Part shown: positions 1-8,274 of the stretch, piece after piece | Layout of the letters: the number at the start of each line of letters is the position of its first letter | Position numbering within the stretch: position 1 is the stretch's first letter | DNA from: Tatlockia sp. | GTDB taxonomy: Bacteria > Pseudomonadota > Gammaproteobacteria > Legionellales > Legionellaceae | Assembly (NCBI GenBank): GCA_013697725.1 | Contig: JACCWI010000023.1 | Coordinates: 24,690 to 88,689, forward strand | Direction of reading: 5' to 3' | DNA: 64,000 nt | Made by a program: the position numbers and the translations under genes | The notes under the pieces: model-generated | The model's input: the letters and a program-made list of their open reading frames with translations, nothing else | The model's database searches: none | Told to the model about the DNA's origin: nothing

Positions 1-236
1 TACAACTTGCAAAAATTTTAAAAGGCTATCGTGAGTTTTATGATTTTAATCCACGAGAACGCCATTTAATTGAAGCACTACGTACCTTGAGGATGTTGCA
101 TTACTCAGGATGGCTAGCCAAACGATGGGCTGATCCCGCATTTCCCTTAAGCTTCCCCTGGTTTAATACGCCAGTTTATTGGCAAAATCAGCTAGTTAAT
201 CTCAACGAGCAAATCGAATTACTAGACGAAGCTTGA
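1..236 (+). CDS. srkA: C-terminal end of stress response kinase A (SrkA/YihE family), cut by window edge
   Basis: The frame starting at base 3 is open from the window edge to a TGA at 234-236 and encodes about 77 residues. It contains FNPRERHLIEALRTLRMLHY, SGWLAKRWADPAF and SFPWFN, which match the conserved C-terminal part of SrkA/YihE (RdoA), a eukaryotic-like Ser/Thr kinase of the choline-kinase fold linked to envelope and oxidative stress. The catalytic loop lies upstream of the window, so activity cannot be judged. The assignment rests on remembered family motifs. Confidence 0.75.
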   Translation, partial: QLAKILKGYREFYDFNPRERHLIEALRTLRMLHYSGWLAKRWADPAFPLSFPWFNTPVYWQNQLVNLNEQIELLDEA

Positions 237-279
237 GGTTCAATGATCATAAACCTAAGCTAAGACTTGGTCATCTCTG

Positions 280-735
280 TTAGATAATTTTCTGCATAAT
301 AACGGTTCTTTCTTCACCGTGGTATTCACTTCGTAATGCATTGTATCCAAGTTTTGAATAAAATCCTTCTGCGGTAACTGAAGAAGCTACGGTCAGACAA
401 CGAATGTTTTGCTTACGAGCCACCGCTTCAAGATGATTCATTAACAAAAGTCCTATGTTTTTGCCTTGCTTGCTTGGTAGAACAAAAACAGATCGCACCA
501 TGTCGCCTTCAAGACTTCCTGTGGCTATGATGTATTCTTGTTCGGTTATAACAAAAACCTTTCGCTGTTTCATTCGTGCCGCAACTTGTTCTTTTGAAAA
601 ATTACTAATGACTGCAGTTATTACTGTATCAGAGTAGTCCGTTGCATTTACTTCTTTCAATACCTTTATAATCATGCGACTAATTGCGTCAGCATCAGCA
701 AGCGTTGCACTGCGAATACATACATTAGCCGTCAT
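280..735 (-). CDS. GNAT family N-acetyltransferase
   Basis: A 151-residue protein with the GNAT fold. The N-terminal strand reads IRSATLADADAISRMI. The acetyl-CoA pyrophosphate loop is SVFVLPSKQGKNIGLLLMNH (V-F-V, then the Q-x-x-N-I-G form of the usual Q/RxxGxG/A motif). The C-terminal part, SSVTAEGFYSKLGYNALRSE, is the typical motif B/C region. GNAT enzymes transfer acetyl groups from acetyl-CoA to amines, but the substrate cannot be read from the sequence. The start lies 9 bases after the end of a decayed RhuM-like gene on the same strand, so the two may once have been co-transcribed. Confidence 0.8.
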   Translation of the reverse strand: MTANVCIRSATLADADAISRMIIKVLKEVNATDYSDTVITAVISNFSKEQVAARMKQRKVFVITEQEYIIATGSLEGDMVRSVFVLPSKQGKNIGLLLMNHLEAVARKQNIRCLTVASSVTAEGFYSKLGYNALRSEYHGEERTVIMQKII

Positions 736-744
736 AGACTCCTT

Positions 745-997
745 TTAACCTGCTGATTCTTCTTTGATTAAATTGATGATCAAATCAATCATAACCTTTT
801 TTTGATTCGGCTGGCTTTGACCAACGAGTAATGTAATGGCAACTAATGCATTATCATTGATCTTTGCTTCACCATTATATGTAGTCCGATATTATCTGTG
901 GATGCATTAAACAAATCTGAAATTTGTTTCTGCGTTAACCAGATAGTGTCTGATTCAAGACAAATTTCAGTTTGAAAACTACAGTGGTGTTACTCAT
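745..997 (-). pseudogene. Decayed RhuM-family (virulence RhuM-like) gene remnant
   Basis: Translating the minus strand gives QTEICLESDTIWLTQKQI followed by SDLFNASTDNIGLHI, a good match to the N-terminal DNA-binding part of RhuM-family proteins. The apparent ATG at 995-997 is in another frame (MSNTTVVF), so a frameshift separates start and domain. After GLHI the frame breaks again. A different frame runs to the TAA at 745-747 and reads NALVAITLLVGQSQPNQKK, whose family I do not recognise. The gene is therefore a remnant with at least two frame changes and probably an internal deletion. RhuM genes are often carried on genomic islands, which fits the accessory character of this end of the window. 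Confidence 0.6.
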
Positions 998-1142
998 GGA
1001 TAATTATTCTCTTTAAGGAATTTATACAGTTGAATGATCAATCCTTATTTGTTTTGCAACCTACGTTACGCATAAGCTAGTTCGGTATAAAAAAATTATT
1101 TTTCTCGATCTAGCATAGATTTTCTTACCCTTGGACATCGAG

Positions 1143-1961
1143 TTACTTGACCCAATTGAATGAGGCTAAATCCTCATTCTGCTCTTTGTAAGTTTCTAGC
1201 TTTAAAAATCCATCCAGAATTCTTGCAATTTCACTAAATCTCCCTACTCTTAGCTCTTTATGACTGGATTCAACATACTCAATTGCGGATTTGATCGTCA
1301 TTCCTTTGACAAAAGAGCAATTGATTAGAGCGATCAACCCTGCTTTTTTATCAATTTTTCGAGCATAATGTGGATTTATCCAGGACCAACAACCCCACCA
1401 GGCGATTTCTTTTGTCAAAATAGCAATCTGTTTTTCTATTTTTTTGAGCTGATCAGGTAAAAAACAAGAATCCCCAGGGGACATTGATTGAGGTAGGGCA
1501 TGAGAGCCAAAATAGGACTGTCCTTTAAATTGGGAAAAAAGCTTTCCTTGTGAATGAAATTTAACCAGATTAAAAGTTGATTGATTAAGTCTTAATTTTC
1601 TTTCATTTTCTATTCCTTCAGCAGAAACAATCCCGCATAGAGCAACATGAAGTGCAGTTTCGCTGGGCTTGGATTTTCCTTTTAAGTCGCGAATATAGCA
1701 AAAAAAAGCCCATTTTACGGCTCTGTTAATTGTAGTCAAATTACAAATTGTAATTAAAGAGGAGCTCACAGCTCTACGGCTGACTTCAACAAAATCAATC
1801 AAATATCTCACTGTATCAAGGCTCCCAAATCGGGCTGCCACTTTTAGCGCATTGTCAGCATCTTCTTGTTCATAAACATTCTCCTGCAAAATGAGCTGCA
1901 TTTTTTTTAGGTTATTCCTTTGTGCGGCTTCAAGTAGCTCCTTAAGTTTTGCAAAGGCCAT
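1143..1961 (-). CDS. Ankyrin-repeat-type protein, candidate secreted effector
   Basis: A 272-residue soluble protein. Residues about 6-55 resemble two ankyrin-like helix pairs: KLKELLEAAQRNNLKKMQLI, then ADNALKVAARFGSLDTVRYL. The remainder is lysine-rich and unrecognised, with several Cys and Trp residues around 185-200. It has no signal peptide and no clear membrane segment. Short ankyrin proteins flanked by pseudogenes are common among Dot/Icm effectors of Legionella, so an effector role is plausible but inferred. It stands alone between a decayed RhuM-like gene and a decayed EgtB-like gene. Confidence 0.6.
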   Translation of the reverse strand: MAFAKLKELLEAAQRNNLKKMQLILQENVYEQEDADNALKVAARFGSLDTVRYLIDFVEVSRRAVSSSLITICNLTTINRAVKWAFFCYIRDLKGKSKPSETALHVALCGIVSAEGIENERKLRLNQSTFNLVKFHSQGKLFSQFKGQSYFGSHALPQSMSPGDSCFLPDQLKKIEKQIAILTKEIAWWGCWSWINPHYARKIDKKAGLIALINCSFVKGMTIKSAIEYVESSHKELRVGRFSEIARILDGFLKLETYKEQNEDLASFNWVK

Positions 1962-2079
1962 TTATGATTTCCTCACATATCTCATAGATTAATTCAATCG
2001 TAGACTGTTTGAATAATCTACTAATTTAACAAATTAGCGTTCTTCTCTGGCTTTAATTAAATTAAGGTTTTGTGGCTCA

Positions 2080-2351
2080 ATGAAGAATCAATTAATTTAT
2101 AAAAAAGAGCTTATTCACGCATTTCAACGAGTACATCAGCAAATAGAATTCTTATGAGAACCTCTTGCAATAGAAGATTACGGCAACCAAAACGTCGAAG
2201 AGGTTAGTCCACCCAAATGGCATCTAGCCCACACAACCTGGTTTTTTGAAACATATATTCCTTAATAAATATCTTCGATCGTTCAAACCTTTAAATCCCT
2301 CTTACCATAGTTTATCCAATTCTTATTATCAAGGGGCAGGAAATCACTTAC
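2080..2351 (+). pseudogene. Decayed EgtB/OvoA-like gene, N-terminal DinB-type domain remnant
   Basis: The ATG at 2080 opens a frame reading MKNQLIYKKELIHAFQRV, then an in-frame TGA, then [20 protein letters not shown] and [14 protein letters not shown]. The WHLxHTTWFFE signature is the N-terminal iron-binding DinB-like domain of ergothioneine/ovothiol sulfoxide synthases (EgtB, OvoA). Two TAA codons follow, and homology resumes in another frame as [18 protein letters not shown] and NSYYQGAG. The remnant therefore has a nonsense codon and a frameshift, and it stops at the small inverted-repeat insertion at 2352. The formylglycine-enzyme-like catalytic domain is absent. Confidence 0.65.
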
Positions 2352-2463
2352 CAGGGCGCTTTCATCAAAGTTTAAAATTCCATCACTTTTAAATAATGAG
2401 CAAGGCTACCTTTAATGAATTTTCGTCCTTGGCAAATTTTTAAACTTTGATGAAATCGCCCTG
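2352..2463. mobile_element. 112-bp MITE-like insertion with terminal inverted repeats and 9-bp target duplication
   Basis: The element begins CAGGGCGCTTTCATCAAAGT and ends with the inverted version of the same sequence (reverse complement CAGGGCGATTTCATCAAAGT). The inverted repeats extend about 26 bases with one mismatch. It is flanked on both sides by the direct repeat ATCACTTAC (2343-2351 and 2464-2472), a 9-bp target site duplication. The interior of about 60 bases has no coding capacity. This is the structure of a miniature inverted-repeat transposable element, moved in trans by a transposase recognising CAGGG-type ends. The parent IS family was not identified. The 91 bases after the element (2473-2563) hold no supported gene. 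Confidence 0.85.
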
Positions 2464-2563
2464 ATCACTTACAGATGTAGCCCAATTAGCCCAGGATTCA
2501 AGTTTTAATGTGCTTAATATTTTCTTGATAAACAACATTATTTTGTGGACTCTTATGGCAAAC

Positions 2564-3442
2564 TTAAAATTTTATAGTCACTGATTTAATATAAGTTATC
2601 AGATGCTCCATCAACGTTTTTTTTGCATTTGATCCTCGCCAAATCAAGCCTATAGTTCTTGTTGGGACAGGTCTTCGAAAAGGTATATAAACAATGCCAT
2701 CGTTTCTTCGGCACGATAATTTCGGCATTAGGGTAATACCAACTCCTGAGGCTACCATATGCCTAAGAGTTTCCAAGCTGGTAGCCCGGAATTTTTTTGA
2801 TTCTGAAGCATTGGCAGTTTGGCAAATAGCCAATGCCTGTTCTCTTAAGCAGTGACCATCTTCCAATAAAAGTAAGGTTTTATTATCTAAATCAGACAAA
2901 TTGGCCAGCTTTTGCTTAGTTAGGGTATGTCCTTGCGGTACAGCTAGAACAAACTCTTCATCAAATAAATTAGAACAAACAAAATCGCCCTCTACAGGCA
3001 AGGCTAATATTGCTCCATCAAGCTTTCCTTCTTTTAATTTTTTTAATAAGTTTAAGGTTGTTTCCTCAACCAAATACAAACTCAATTTAGGAAAAAGCCT
3101 TGAAAGACCTGGAATAATTAGAGGAAGAAGGTAAGGAGCTAAGGTAGGAATTATGCCCAAATGCAACTCGCCAGCTAAAGGATCTTTTGATTGCTTGGCA
3201 AGAGTTTGTAAATTATCCACGCGATGAAGAATATCTCTAGCTTGTTCGACAATTATTTTTCCGATGTCAGTAAAAAAGATTCGCTTGTTAGATCGTTCAA
3301 TAAGCTGAATACCCAAAGTATCTTCTAATTTTTTAATTTGCATCGATAAGGCAGGTTGGCTCACAAAGCAAGCCTCTGCAGCCTTGCCAAAATGGTTATA
3401 ATCTGCCACAGCGATAAGGTATTGAAGATCACGTATATTCAT
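2564..3442 (-). CDS. oxyR: LysR-type peroxide-sensing regulator OxyR
   Basis: A 292-residue LysR-family regulator. The N-terminal winged helix-turn-helix is at residues 1-60 (NIRDLQYLIAVADYNHFGKA, AEACFVSQPALSMQIKKLE), followed by the linker helix and a periplasmic-binding-type effector domain. The decisive feature is LLEDGHCLREQALAIC, with Cys198 and Cys207 nine residues apart. This matches Cys199 and Cys208 of E. coli OxyR, which form a disulfide on peroxide exposure. OxyR activates catalase and alkyl hydroperoxide reductase genes; neither is in this window. The gene is divergent from the NlpC/P60 gene, with a 179-base AT-rich gap between the starts that probably holds both promoters. Confidence 0.9.
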   Translation of the reverse strand: MNIRDLQYLIAVADYNHFGKAAEACFVSQPALSMQIKKLEDTLGIQLIERSNKRIFFTDIGKIIVEQARDILHRVDNLQTLAKQSKDPLAGELHLGIIPTLAPYLLPLIIPGLSRLFPKLSLYLVEETTLNLLKKLKEGKLDGAILALPVEGDFVCSNLFDEEFVLAVPQGHTLTKQKLANLSDLDNKTLLLLEDGHCLREQALAICQTANASESKKFRATSLETLRHMVASGVGITLMPKLSCRRNDGIVYIPFRRPVPTRTIGLIWRGSNAKKTLMEHLITYIKSVTIKF

Positions 3443-3621
3443 TTAATTCCAATTAGAACTGAGAATATATAAATTATATTTATAATAACAAAGAATTCAA
3501 TATTTTTTACTTATAAGAAACCAACCTGATGATTAAAAAATCAGAGCTGAAAAACCGAAGAGCTTTAAATAGTTAAATACTCTACAATTTATAAATTATT
3601 TAAAACGTTAAAAGGCATAAA

Positions 3622-4248
3622 ATGTTTAAGTTGTTTTTCTTAATTAGCCTCGTTTGTTTTTACCCAGTTACGGTTGATGCAGAAAATTTGCAGTCAAAAC
3701 CCCAAACTATTTCTACTCAGTTCTTAGAGCACTTCAATTCCAATTCCAATGAAGTTAAACACTTAATTGAACTAGCCTTAAAATTAGCCAACCAGAACCT
3801 GGGTTATCGCTATGGCTCCGCTGAGCCAGGTACCGGGGCGATGGATTGCTCTGGAACAATTTACTACCTTCTTACCCAAGTCGGGATTAAAGCTCCCCCT
3901 CGCTCTTCAGATGAGCTCTATAAATGGATTGTTACAGAAGGTTTTTTTCATCCACTAAAATCAAATCGTATCGACGATCCCGTTTTTGTTGCACTGAAAC
4001 CCGGCGATTTATTATTTTGGAGTGGTACTTATCAAACTGCAGAACCTGCTAGCGCTAGTCACGTTATGCTTTATTTAGGCAAAAATCTGCAGGGGGAACC
4101 TTTAATGGTTGGAGCAAGCAACGGCCGAAGCTATAAAGGACACCAAATTTATGGAGTCTCTGTTTTTGATTTTCAACTCCCAGCAAGCACATCTAAAAGT
4201 AAATTTTTAGGGTTTAGCTGTATACCGAAGTTAACTTGTTCTAGCTAA
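3622..4248 (+). CDS. Secreted NlpC/P60-family peptidoglycan hydrolase
   Basis: A 208-residue protein with an N-terminal signal peptide (MFKLFFLISLVCFYPVTVDA, likely cleaved after DA). The NlpC/P60 papain-like domain spans about residues 50-200: YRYGSAEPGTGAMDCSG carries the predicted nucleophile Cys76, LKPGDLLFWSG is the conserved GDLLFW-type strand, and ASHVMLYLG carries the predicted catalytic His147. These enzymes cut the gamma-D-glutamyl-diaminopimelate stem peptide in the periplasm. A second Cys near the C-terminus (LGFSCIPKLTC) could form a disulfide. The gene is single, divergent from oxyR and convergent with groEL, and the two share the hairpin terminator at 4266-4289. Confidence 0.88.
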   Translation: MFKLFFLISLVCFYPVTVDAENLQSKPQTISTQFLEHFNSNSNEVKHLIELALKLANQNLGYRYGSAEPGTGAMDCSGTIYYLLTQVGIKAPPRSSDELYKWIVTEGFFHPLKSNRIDDPVFVALKPGDLLFWSGTYQTAEPASASHVMLYLGKNLQGEPLMVGASNGRSYKGHQIYGVSVFDFQLPASTSKSKFLGFSCIPKLTCSS

Positions 4249-4265
4249 CAAAACTTCAGTTAAAA

Positions 4266-4289
4266 AAAACCCGCCAAAAGGCGGGTTTT
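4266..4289. terminator. Bidirectional hairpin terminator between NlpC/P60 gene and groEL
   Basis: The sequence AACCCGCC-AAAA-GGCGGGTT forms a GC-rich stem with a four-base loop. It has an eight-base A run on the left and a four-base T run on the right. Read leftward it ends in a long U tract, so it is a strong rho-independent terminator for groES-groEL. Read rightward it also serves the NlpC/P60 gene. Confidence 0.85.
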
Positions 4290-4311
4290 AAATTGGACTG
4301 CAGGGAAAGGC

Positions 4312-5967
4312 TTACATCATACCCATTCCACCCATGCCGCCCATACCACCCATGCCACCCATATCGCCAGCACCAGCACCTTCGTCTTTCTTAGGAAGAT
4401 CGGCAACCATGCACTCTGTAGTTAGCATCAAGCTTGCAATAGAAGCTGCGTTTTGCAAAGCAGTACGAGTTACTTTAGTAGGATCTAAAATACCCATCTC
4501 AACCATGTCACCGTATTCGCCAGTCGCTGCATTGAAACCAAAGTTTCCGGTATTTTCAGCAACTTTATTGACGATTACAGACGCTTCATAGCCAGCATTA
4601 GCAACGATTTGACGTAAAGGAGATTCAATTGCACGACGCAGGATGTTGATTCCCATGTCTTGGTCAGCATTATCGCCTTTTAAGCCATCTAATACTTTTT
4701 GCGCACGAATCAGAGCAACACCACCACCAGCAACAATGCCTTCTTCAACCGCAGCACGAGTTGCGTGCAGAGCATCTTCAACACGAGCTTTTTTCTCTTT
4801 CATTTCAATTTCAGTAGCAGCGCCTACTTTAATAACGGCAACACCGCCCGCTAATTTTGCAACACGTTCTTGTAATTTCTCACGATCATAATCAGAAGTT
4901 GTTTCTTCCATTTGAGCGCGAATTTGAGAGATACGGCTGTTGATTTCATCAGATTTGCCTTCGCCATCAATAATAGTTGTATTTTCTTTAGTAATAACAA
5001 CTCGTTTTGCTTGACCTAAGCTTTCGATAGAAGCAGTTTCCAAGCTTACGCCCACTTCTTCAGAAATAACTTGACCATTACACAGAATAGCAATGTCTTG
5101 TAACATGGCTTTACGACGATCACCAAAGCCAGGCGCTTTAACCGCACAGACTTTAACAATTCCACGCATGTTGTTAACAACCAGAGTGGCTAAGGCTTCG
5201 CCTTCAACGTCTTCTGCAACAATCAATAATGGACGACCTGATTTAGCAACGGCTTCTAACACAGACAACATGTCGCGAATAGTTGCAATCTTCTTGTCAA
5301 CCAAGAGAATGTAAGGATGTTCAAGCTCAGCAGTCATGCTTTGTTGATTGTTAATGAAGTATGGAGAAATGTAACCGCGATCAAAAAGCATACCTTCAAC
5401 AACAGATAGCTCATTTTCCAGGCCATTGCCATCTTCAACAGTAATAACGCCTTCTTTGCCTACTTTTTCCATTGCTTCAGCAATGATAGAGCCAATTGCG
5501 TGATCAGAATTTGCAGAAATTGAACCCACTTGAGCAATTGCTTTGCCATCTTTGCAAGGCTTAGACATCGCTTGTAATTCTTTAGTTACCGCAATAACCG
5601 CTTTTTCAATACCGCGTTTTAAATCCATTGGATTCATGCCAGCAGCAACTGCTTTGTTACCTTCAACGCCAATTGCATCAGCTAATACGGTTGCAGTCGT
5701 TGTACCGTCACCGGCAGTATCAGAAGTTTTAGAAGCAACTTCTTTAACCATTTGTGCGCCCATATTTTTGAATTTATTTTCAAAAGCGATTTCTTTTGCT
5801 ACAGAAACACCGTCTTTAGTAATAGTAGGAGCGCCAAACGAGCGTTCCAGAACAACGTTACGTCCACTTGGGCCCATTGTTACTCTTACTGCATCAGCTA
5901 AAGCTTTAACACCGGCTAACATTTGTTGGCGAGCTTCGTCACCAAATCGTAATTCTTTAGTACTCAT
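4312..5967 (-). CDS. groL: Chaperonin GroEL (Hsp60)
   Basis: A 551-residue type I chaperonin subunit of normal length. It starts [19 protein letters not shown] and shows the ATP-binding signature [13 protein letters not shown] plus the catalytic region [15 protein letters not shown]. It ends in the Gly-Met-rich tail (repeated GGM, then GMM). GroEL forms the two-ring tetradecamer that folds proteins with the GroES lid. The gene lies 26 bases downstream of groES in one operon. In Legionella this protein (HtpB) is also reported at the cell surface and as a virulence factor; that is family knowledge and cannot be seen here. An efficient terminator follows at 4266-4289. Confidence 0.98.
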   Translation of the reverse strand: MSTKELRFGDEARQQMLAGVKALADAVRVTMGPSGRNVVLERSFGAPTITKDGVSVAKEIAFENKFKNMGAQMVKEVASKTSDTAGDGTTTATVLADAIGVEGNKAVAAGMNPMDLKRGIEKAVIAVTKELQAMSKPCKDGKAIAQVGSISANSDHAIGSIIAEAMEKVGKEGVITVEDGNGLENELSVVEGMLFDRGYISPYFINNQQSMTAELEHPYILLVDKKIATIRDMLSVLEAVAKSGRPLLIVAEDVEGEALATLVVNNMRGIVKVCAVKAPGFGDRRKAMLQDIAILCNGQVISEEVGVSLETASIESLGQAKRVVITKENTTIIDGEGKSDEINSRISQIRAQMEETTSDYDREKLQERVAKLAGGVAVIKVGAATEIEMKEKKARVEDALHATRAAVEEGIVAGGGVALIRAQKVLDGLKGDNADQDMGINILRRAIESPLRQIVANAGYEASVIVNKVAENTGNFGFNAATGEYGDMVEMGILDPTKVTRTALQNAASIASLMLTTECMVADLPKKDEGAGAGDMGGMGGMGGMGGMGMM

Positions 5968-5993
5968 TATCTTAATCTCCTTTAATCTTTAAA

Positions 5994-6284
5994 TTACTTC
6001 TCAATTACGCCCATGATGTCATCTTCGCGCATCACAACCATTTCTTGACCTGCGATCTTAACTTCTGTGCCTGAATATTTGCCAAACAGAACTACATCGC
6101 CAACTTTTACCGCTAAGGCACGTAAATCACCGTTATCTAATACTTTTCCACCACCAACTGCGATTACTTCACCGCGCATTGGTTTTTCAGCAGCGCTATC
6201 TGGAATTACGATACCACCTGCAGTGGTACGCTCTTCTTCCAATCGGCGAACAACAACACGGTCATGTAAAGGACGAATTTTCAT
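5994..6284 (-). CDS. groES: Co-chaperonin GroES (Hsp10)
   Basis: A 96-residue protein with the complete GroES pattern: [20 protein letters not shown] at the N-terminus, the mobile loop with [28 protein letters not shown], and [16 protein letters not shown] at the C-terminal roof and barrel. It caps the GroEL ring as a heptamer. It is first in the groES-groEL operon. A near-consensus heat-shock promoter lies 69 bases upstream of the start, and AGGAGAG just upstream of the ATG is a good ribosome binding site. Confidence 0.98.
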   Translation of the reverse strand: MKIRPLHDRVVVRRLEEERTTAGGIVIPDSAAEKPMRGEVIAVGGGKVLDNGDLRALAVKVGDVVLFGKYSGTEVKIAGQEMVVMREDDIMGVIEK

Positions 6285-6352
6285 CTTTATTCTCTCCTGG
6301 TTTGGTTAATACATTTAAGCTTTGCTTGAGTTGCATTGCTAGCGTTATTCCC

Positions 6353-6383
6353 ATATGGGGACAACAAAAATGCTTTCAAGGGG
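6353..6383 (-). promoter_or_regulatory. Sigma-32 (RpoH) heat-shock promoter of groES-groEL
   Basis: On the minus strand the sequence reads CCCCTTGAAA, a 13-base spacer, then CCCCATAT. This matches the sigma-32 consensus (CTTGAAA ... CCCCATNT) at essentially every position. The spacing is near the short end of the accepted range. It points toward groES, 69 bases away. No CIRCE element is seen, so control is predicted to be by RpoH only. It lies about 70 bases upstream of the divergent dsbD start. Confidence 0.92.
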
Positions 6384-6450
6384 AATTTAAAAATAAATTT
6401 TGGTTTTTTTTCCTCTGCAACTACAATGAACAATTATTCCAAGGTTATTA

Positions 6451-8220
6451 ATGCTTATGAAGAATTGGTTTTTACTCACAGTACTAAGCTGCATCTCGCA
6501 GTTTAGCTTAGCTGCACCTCTCCCTGCTGCTGATGTGTTTCAACTTGAAACCAAACAAGTTGATGCTAATAATTTTTCAATCAATTGGCACATCAAACCC
6601 GGTTACTTTCTTTATAGTAAGCGAATTAAACTTAGCGAGAATGAAGATAGTAATTTCGCCTTGGGTACGTTGAATTTTCCTGAGCCTCATAAAAAAATTG
6701 ATAAGCAAGGGCGAGAATTTTCAATTTACCGTAACAATTTGGCCCTCAGAATACCTGTACTTGGTCAACGTTCTGGTGAATCTTTAATTAATCTGAGTTA
6801 TCAGGGTTGTTCAGATGAAGGGTTTTGCTACCCTCCTGAAAATAAACAACTTAAGTTAAGCATTGATAAAAATTTAGCGTTGAGCGAAGTCGTTTTAGAA
6901 GCCGAGCAAAAAAAGTCCCCTAATTTGCCAAAAAGCTCAACCAATGAAATCTCAGAACTATTCAATAATCACCATTGGAGCTTTGTAATTTTAAGTTTCT
7001 GGGTTTTAGGCCTGCTTCTCTCTTTCACCCCTTGTATCCTACCGATGATTCCAGTTCTTTCCGGGATTATCGTTGGTCATGGTGAGACGCTATCTACTCG
7101 TAAAGCTTTCTTACTTTCGCTGAGTTATGTGTTAAGCATGTCCTTTACTTATGCAATGGTTGGCGCGGTTGTGGCTAAATTAGGTGCTAATTTGCAGGTT
7201 CTCTTGCAAACTCCCTGGGCCATTGGCCTTTTCAGTTTTATTTTTGTGTTGCTAGCCCTATCCATGTTTGGTTTTTTTGAACTTCGGTTACCTCTAAGCT
7301 GGCAAGTGAAACTGGCAAAGGTGAACCGCAGCCAAACAAGTGGCCATTATATTAGCGCGGCAATAATGGGTTGCTTGTCAACGCTAATACTCTCGCCATG
7401 TGTCACCGCTCCCTTGATTGGAGCCTTAGGCTATATCGCGCAGAGTGGCAATATTACAATGGGTTCTTCAGCTTTGTTTTTTTTAGGCTTGGGTATGGGT
7501 ACACCTTTGCTTTTAATAGGTACTTCGGCTGGGAAATGGTTACCCAAAGCGGGGAAATGGATGAATACCGTAAAACTATTTTTTGGTTTTTTGCTTTTGG
7601 GTATTGCCGTTTTTCTGCTAGAGCGCATTTTGCCAAAAACTTTAATTATGCTGCTATGGGCATCATTGTTAGTATTCGCAGGTCTTTATTGTGGCGCCTT
7701 AAAAGCCGCCTCTACTACAATTGCAAAATTGGGGCAAGGTTTAGGTTTAATGTTACTCCTTTATGGCTTATTAATACTAATTGGCGCCAGCATGGGAAAT
7801 ACTAACCCTTTACAGCCACTGGCTAAATTTACTTCTACTCCAGCGCAAGACAAGGCTACCACTACCTATAAAACAGTTGATAGTTTGCAGCTAGCTTTAG
7901 CTAATGCAAGAGGAAAATTGGTTTTAATTGATTTCTATGCGGATTGGTGTCATTCCTGCCAGGTTATGGCAGAAACTCTCTTTAAAAATCCTGATGTGCT
8001 TAAAGTCTTAAATGATTTTGTTGTTTTAACCGTCGATGTTACGGCCAATAATGAACAAGCAAAGTTACTTATGAATCAATTTGGTGTAGTTGCTCCCCCC
8101 ACTTTTATACTGTTGAATCAAGAAGGTAAGGAGCAAAAAAATTTGCGCTTGGTCGGTGACATTTCCAAAAACAAATTTTTGACGCAATTAAAACAAGCGA
8201 AGAAATCCAATAGAACTTAG
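6451..8220 (+). CDS. dsbD: Thiol:disulfide interchange protein DsbD
   Basis: A 589-residue inner-membrane reductant transporter, close to the usual length of about 565. After a signal peptide, the periplasmic alpha domain carries GCSDEGFCYPP (Cys120 and Cys126). The eight-helix beta domain carries one Cys in FTPCILPM (Cys195) and one in LSPCVTAPL (Cys317). The C-terminal thioredoxin-like gamma domain carries ADWCHSCQVM (Cys500 and Cys503). All six redox cysteines are present. DsbD moves electrons from cytoplasmic thioredoxin to periplasmic DsbC/DsbG and to cytochrome c maturation. It is divergent from groES and followed after 54 bases by rimO. An in-frame ATG at codon 3 (LMK) is an equally plausible start. 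Confidence 0.95.
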   Translation: MLMKNWFLLTVLSCISQFSLAAPLPAADVFQLETKQVDANNFSINWHIKPGYFLYSKRIKLSENEDSNFALGTLNFPEPHKKIDKQGREFSIYRNNLALRIPVLGQRSGESLINLSYQGCSDEGFCYPPENKQLKLSIDKNLALSEVVLEAEQKKSPNLPKSSTNEISELFNNHHWSFVILSFWVLGLLLSFTPCILPMIPVLSGIIVGHGETLSTRKAFLLSLSYVLSMSFTYAMVGAVVAKLGANLQVLLQTPWAIGLFSFIFVLLALSMFGFFELRLPLSWQVKLAKVNRSQTSGHYISAAIMGCLSTLILSPCVTAPLIGALGYIAQSGNITMGSSALFFLGLGMGTPLLLIGTSAGKWLPKAGKWMNTVKLFFGFLLLGIAVFLLERILPKTLIMLLWASLLVFAGLYCGALKAASTTIAKLGQGLGLMLLLYGLLILIGASMGNTNPLQPLAKFTSTPAQDKATTTYKTVDSLQLALANARGKLVLIDFYADWCHSCQVMAETLFKNPDVLKVLNDFVVLTVDVTANNEQAKLLMNQFGVVAPPTFILLNQEGKEQKNLRLVGDISKNKFLTQLKQAKKSNRT

Positions 8221-8246
8221 ACAAAATTTCTAGCCGGTGTTATAAT
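8217..8246 (+). promoter_or_regulatory. Possible extended -10 promoter for rimO
   Basis: The dsbD-rimO gap contains TGTTATAAT with a perfect TATAAT at 8241-8246 and an upstream TG, as in extended -10 promoters. The matching -35 position (TTAGAC at 8217-8222, 18-base spacing) is weak. The site overlaps an ACCGGT/GCCGGT inverted pair. It may give rimO its own transcript in addition to readthrough from dsbD. Confidence 0.4.
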
Positions 8247-8274
8247 TCTCCCCTTTTTTTTAATACCGGTAATC

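Noticed and set aside
4334..4400. Low-complexity repeat at the groEL 3' end as a separate repeat element
   Set aside because: It encodes the normal Gly-Gly-Met tail of GroEL.
5543..5992. Long open frame antisense to groEL
   Set aside because: It is opposite a highly conserved gene, and its amino acid composition simply mirrors groEL codon use.
7371..7805. 144-codon open frame inside dsbD in another frame
   Set aside because: It is fully contained in dsbD, whose membrane and cysteine motifs are unambiguous.
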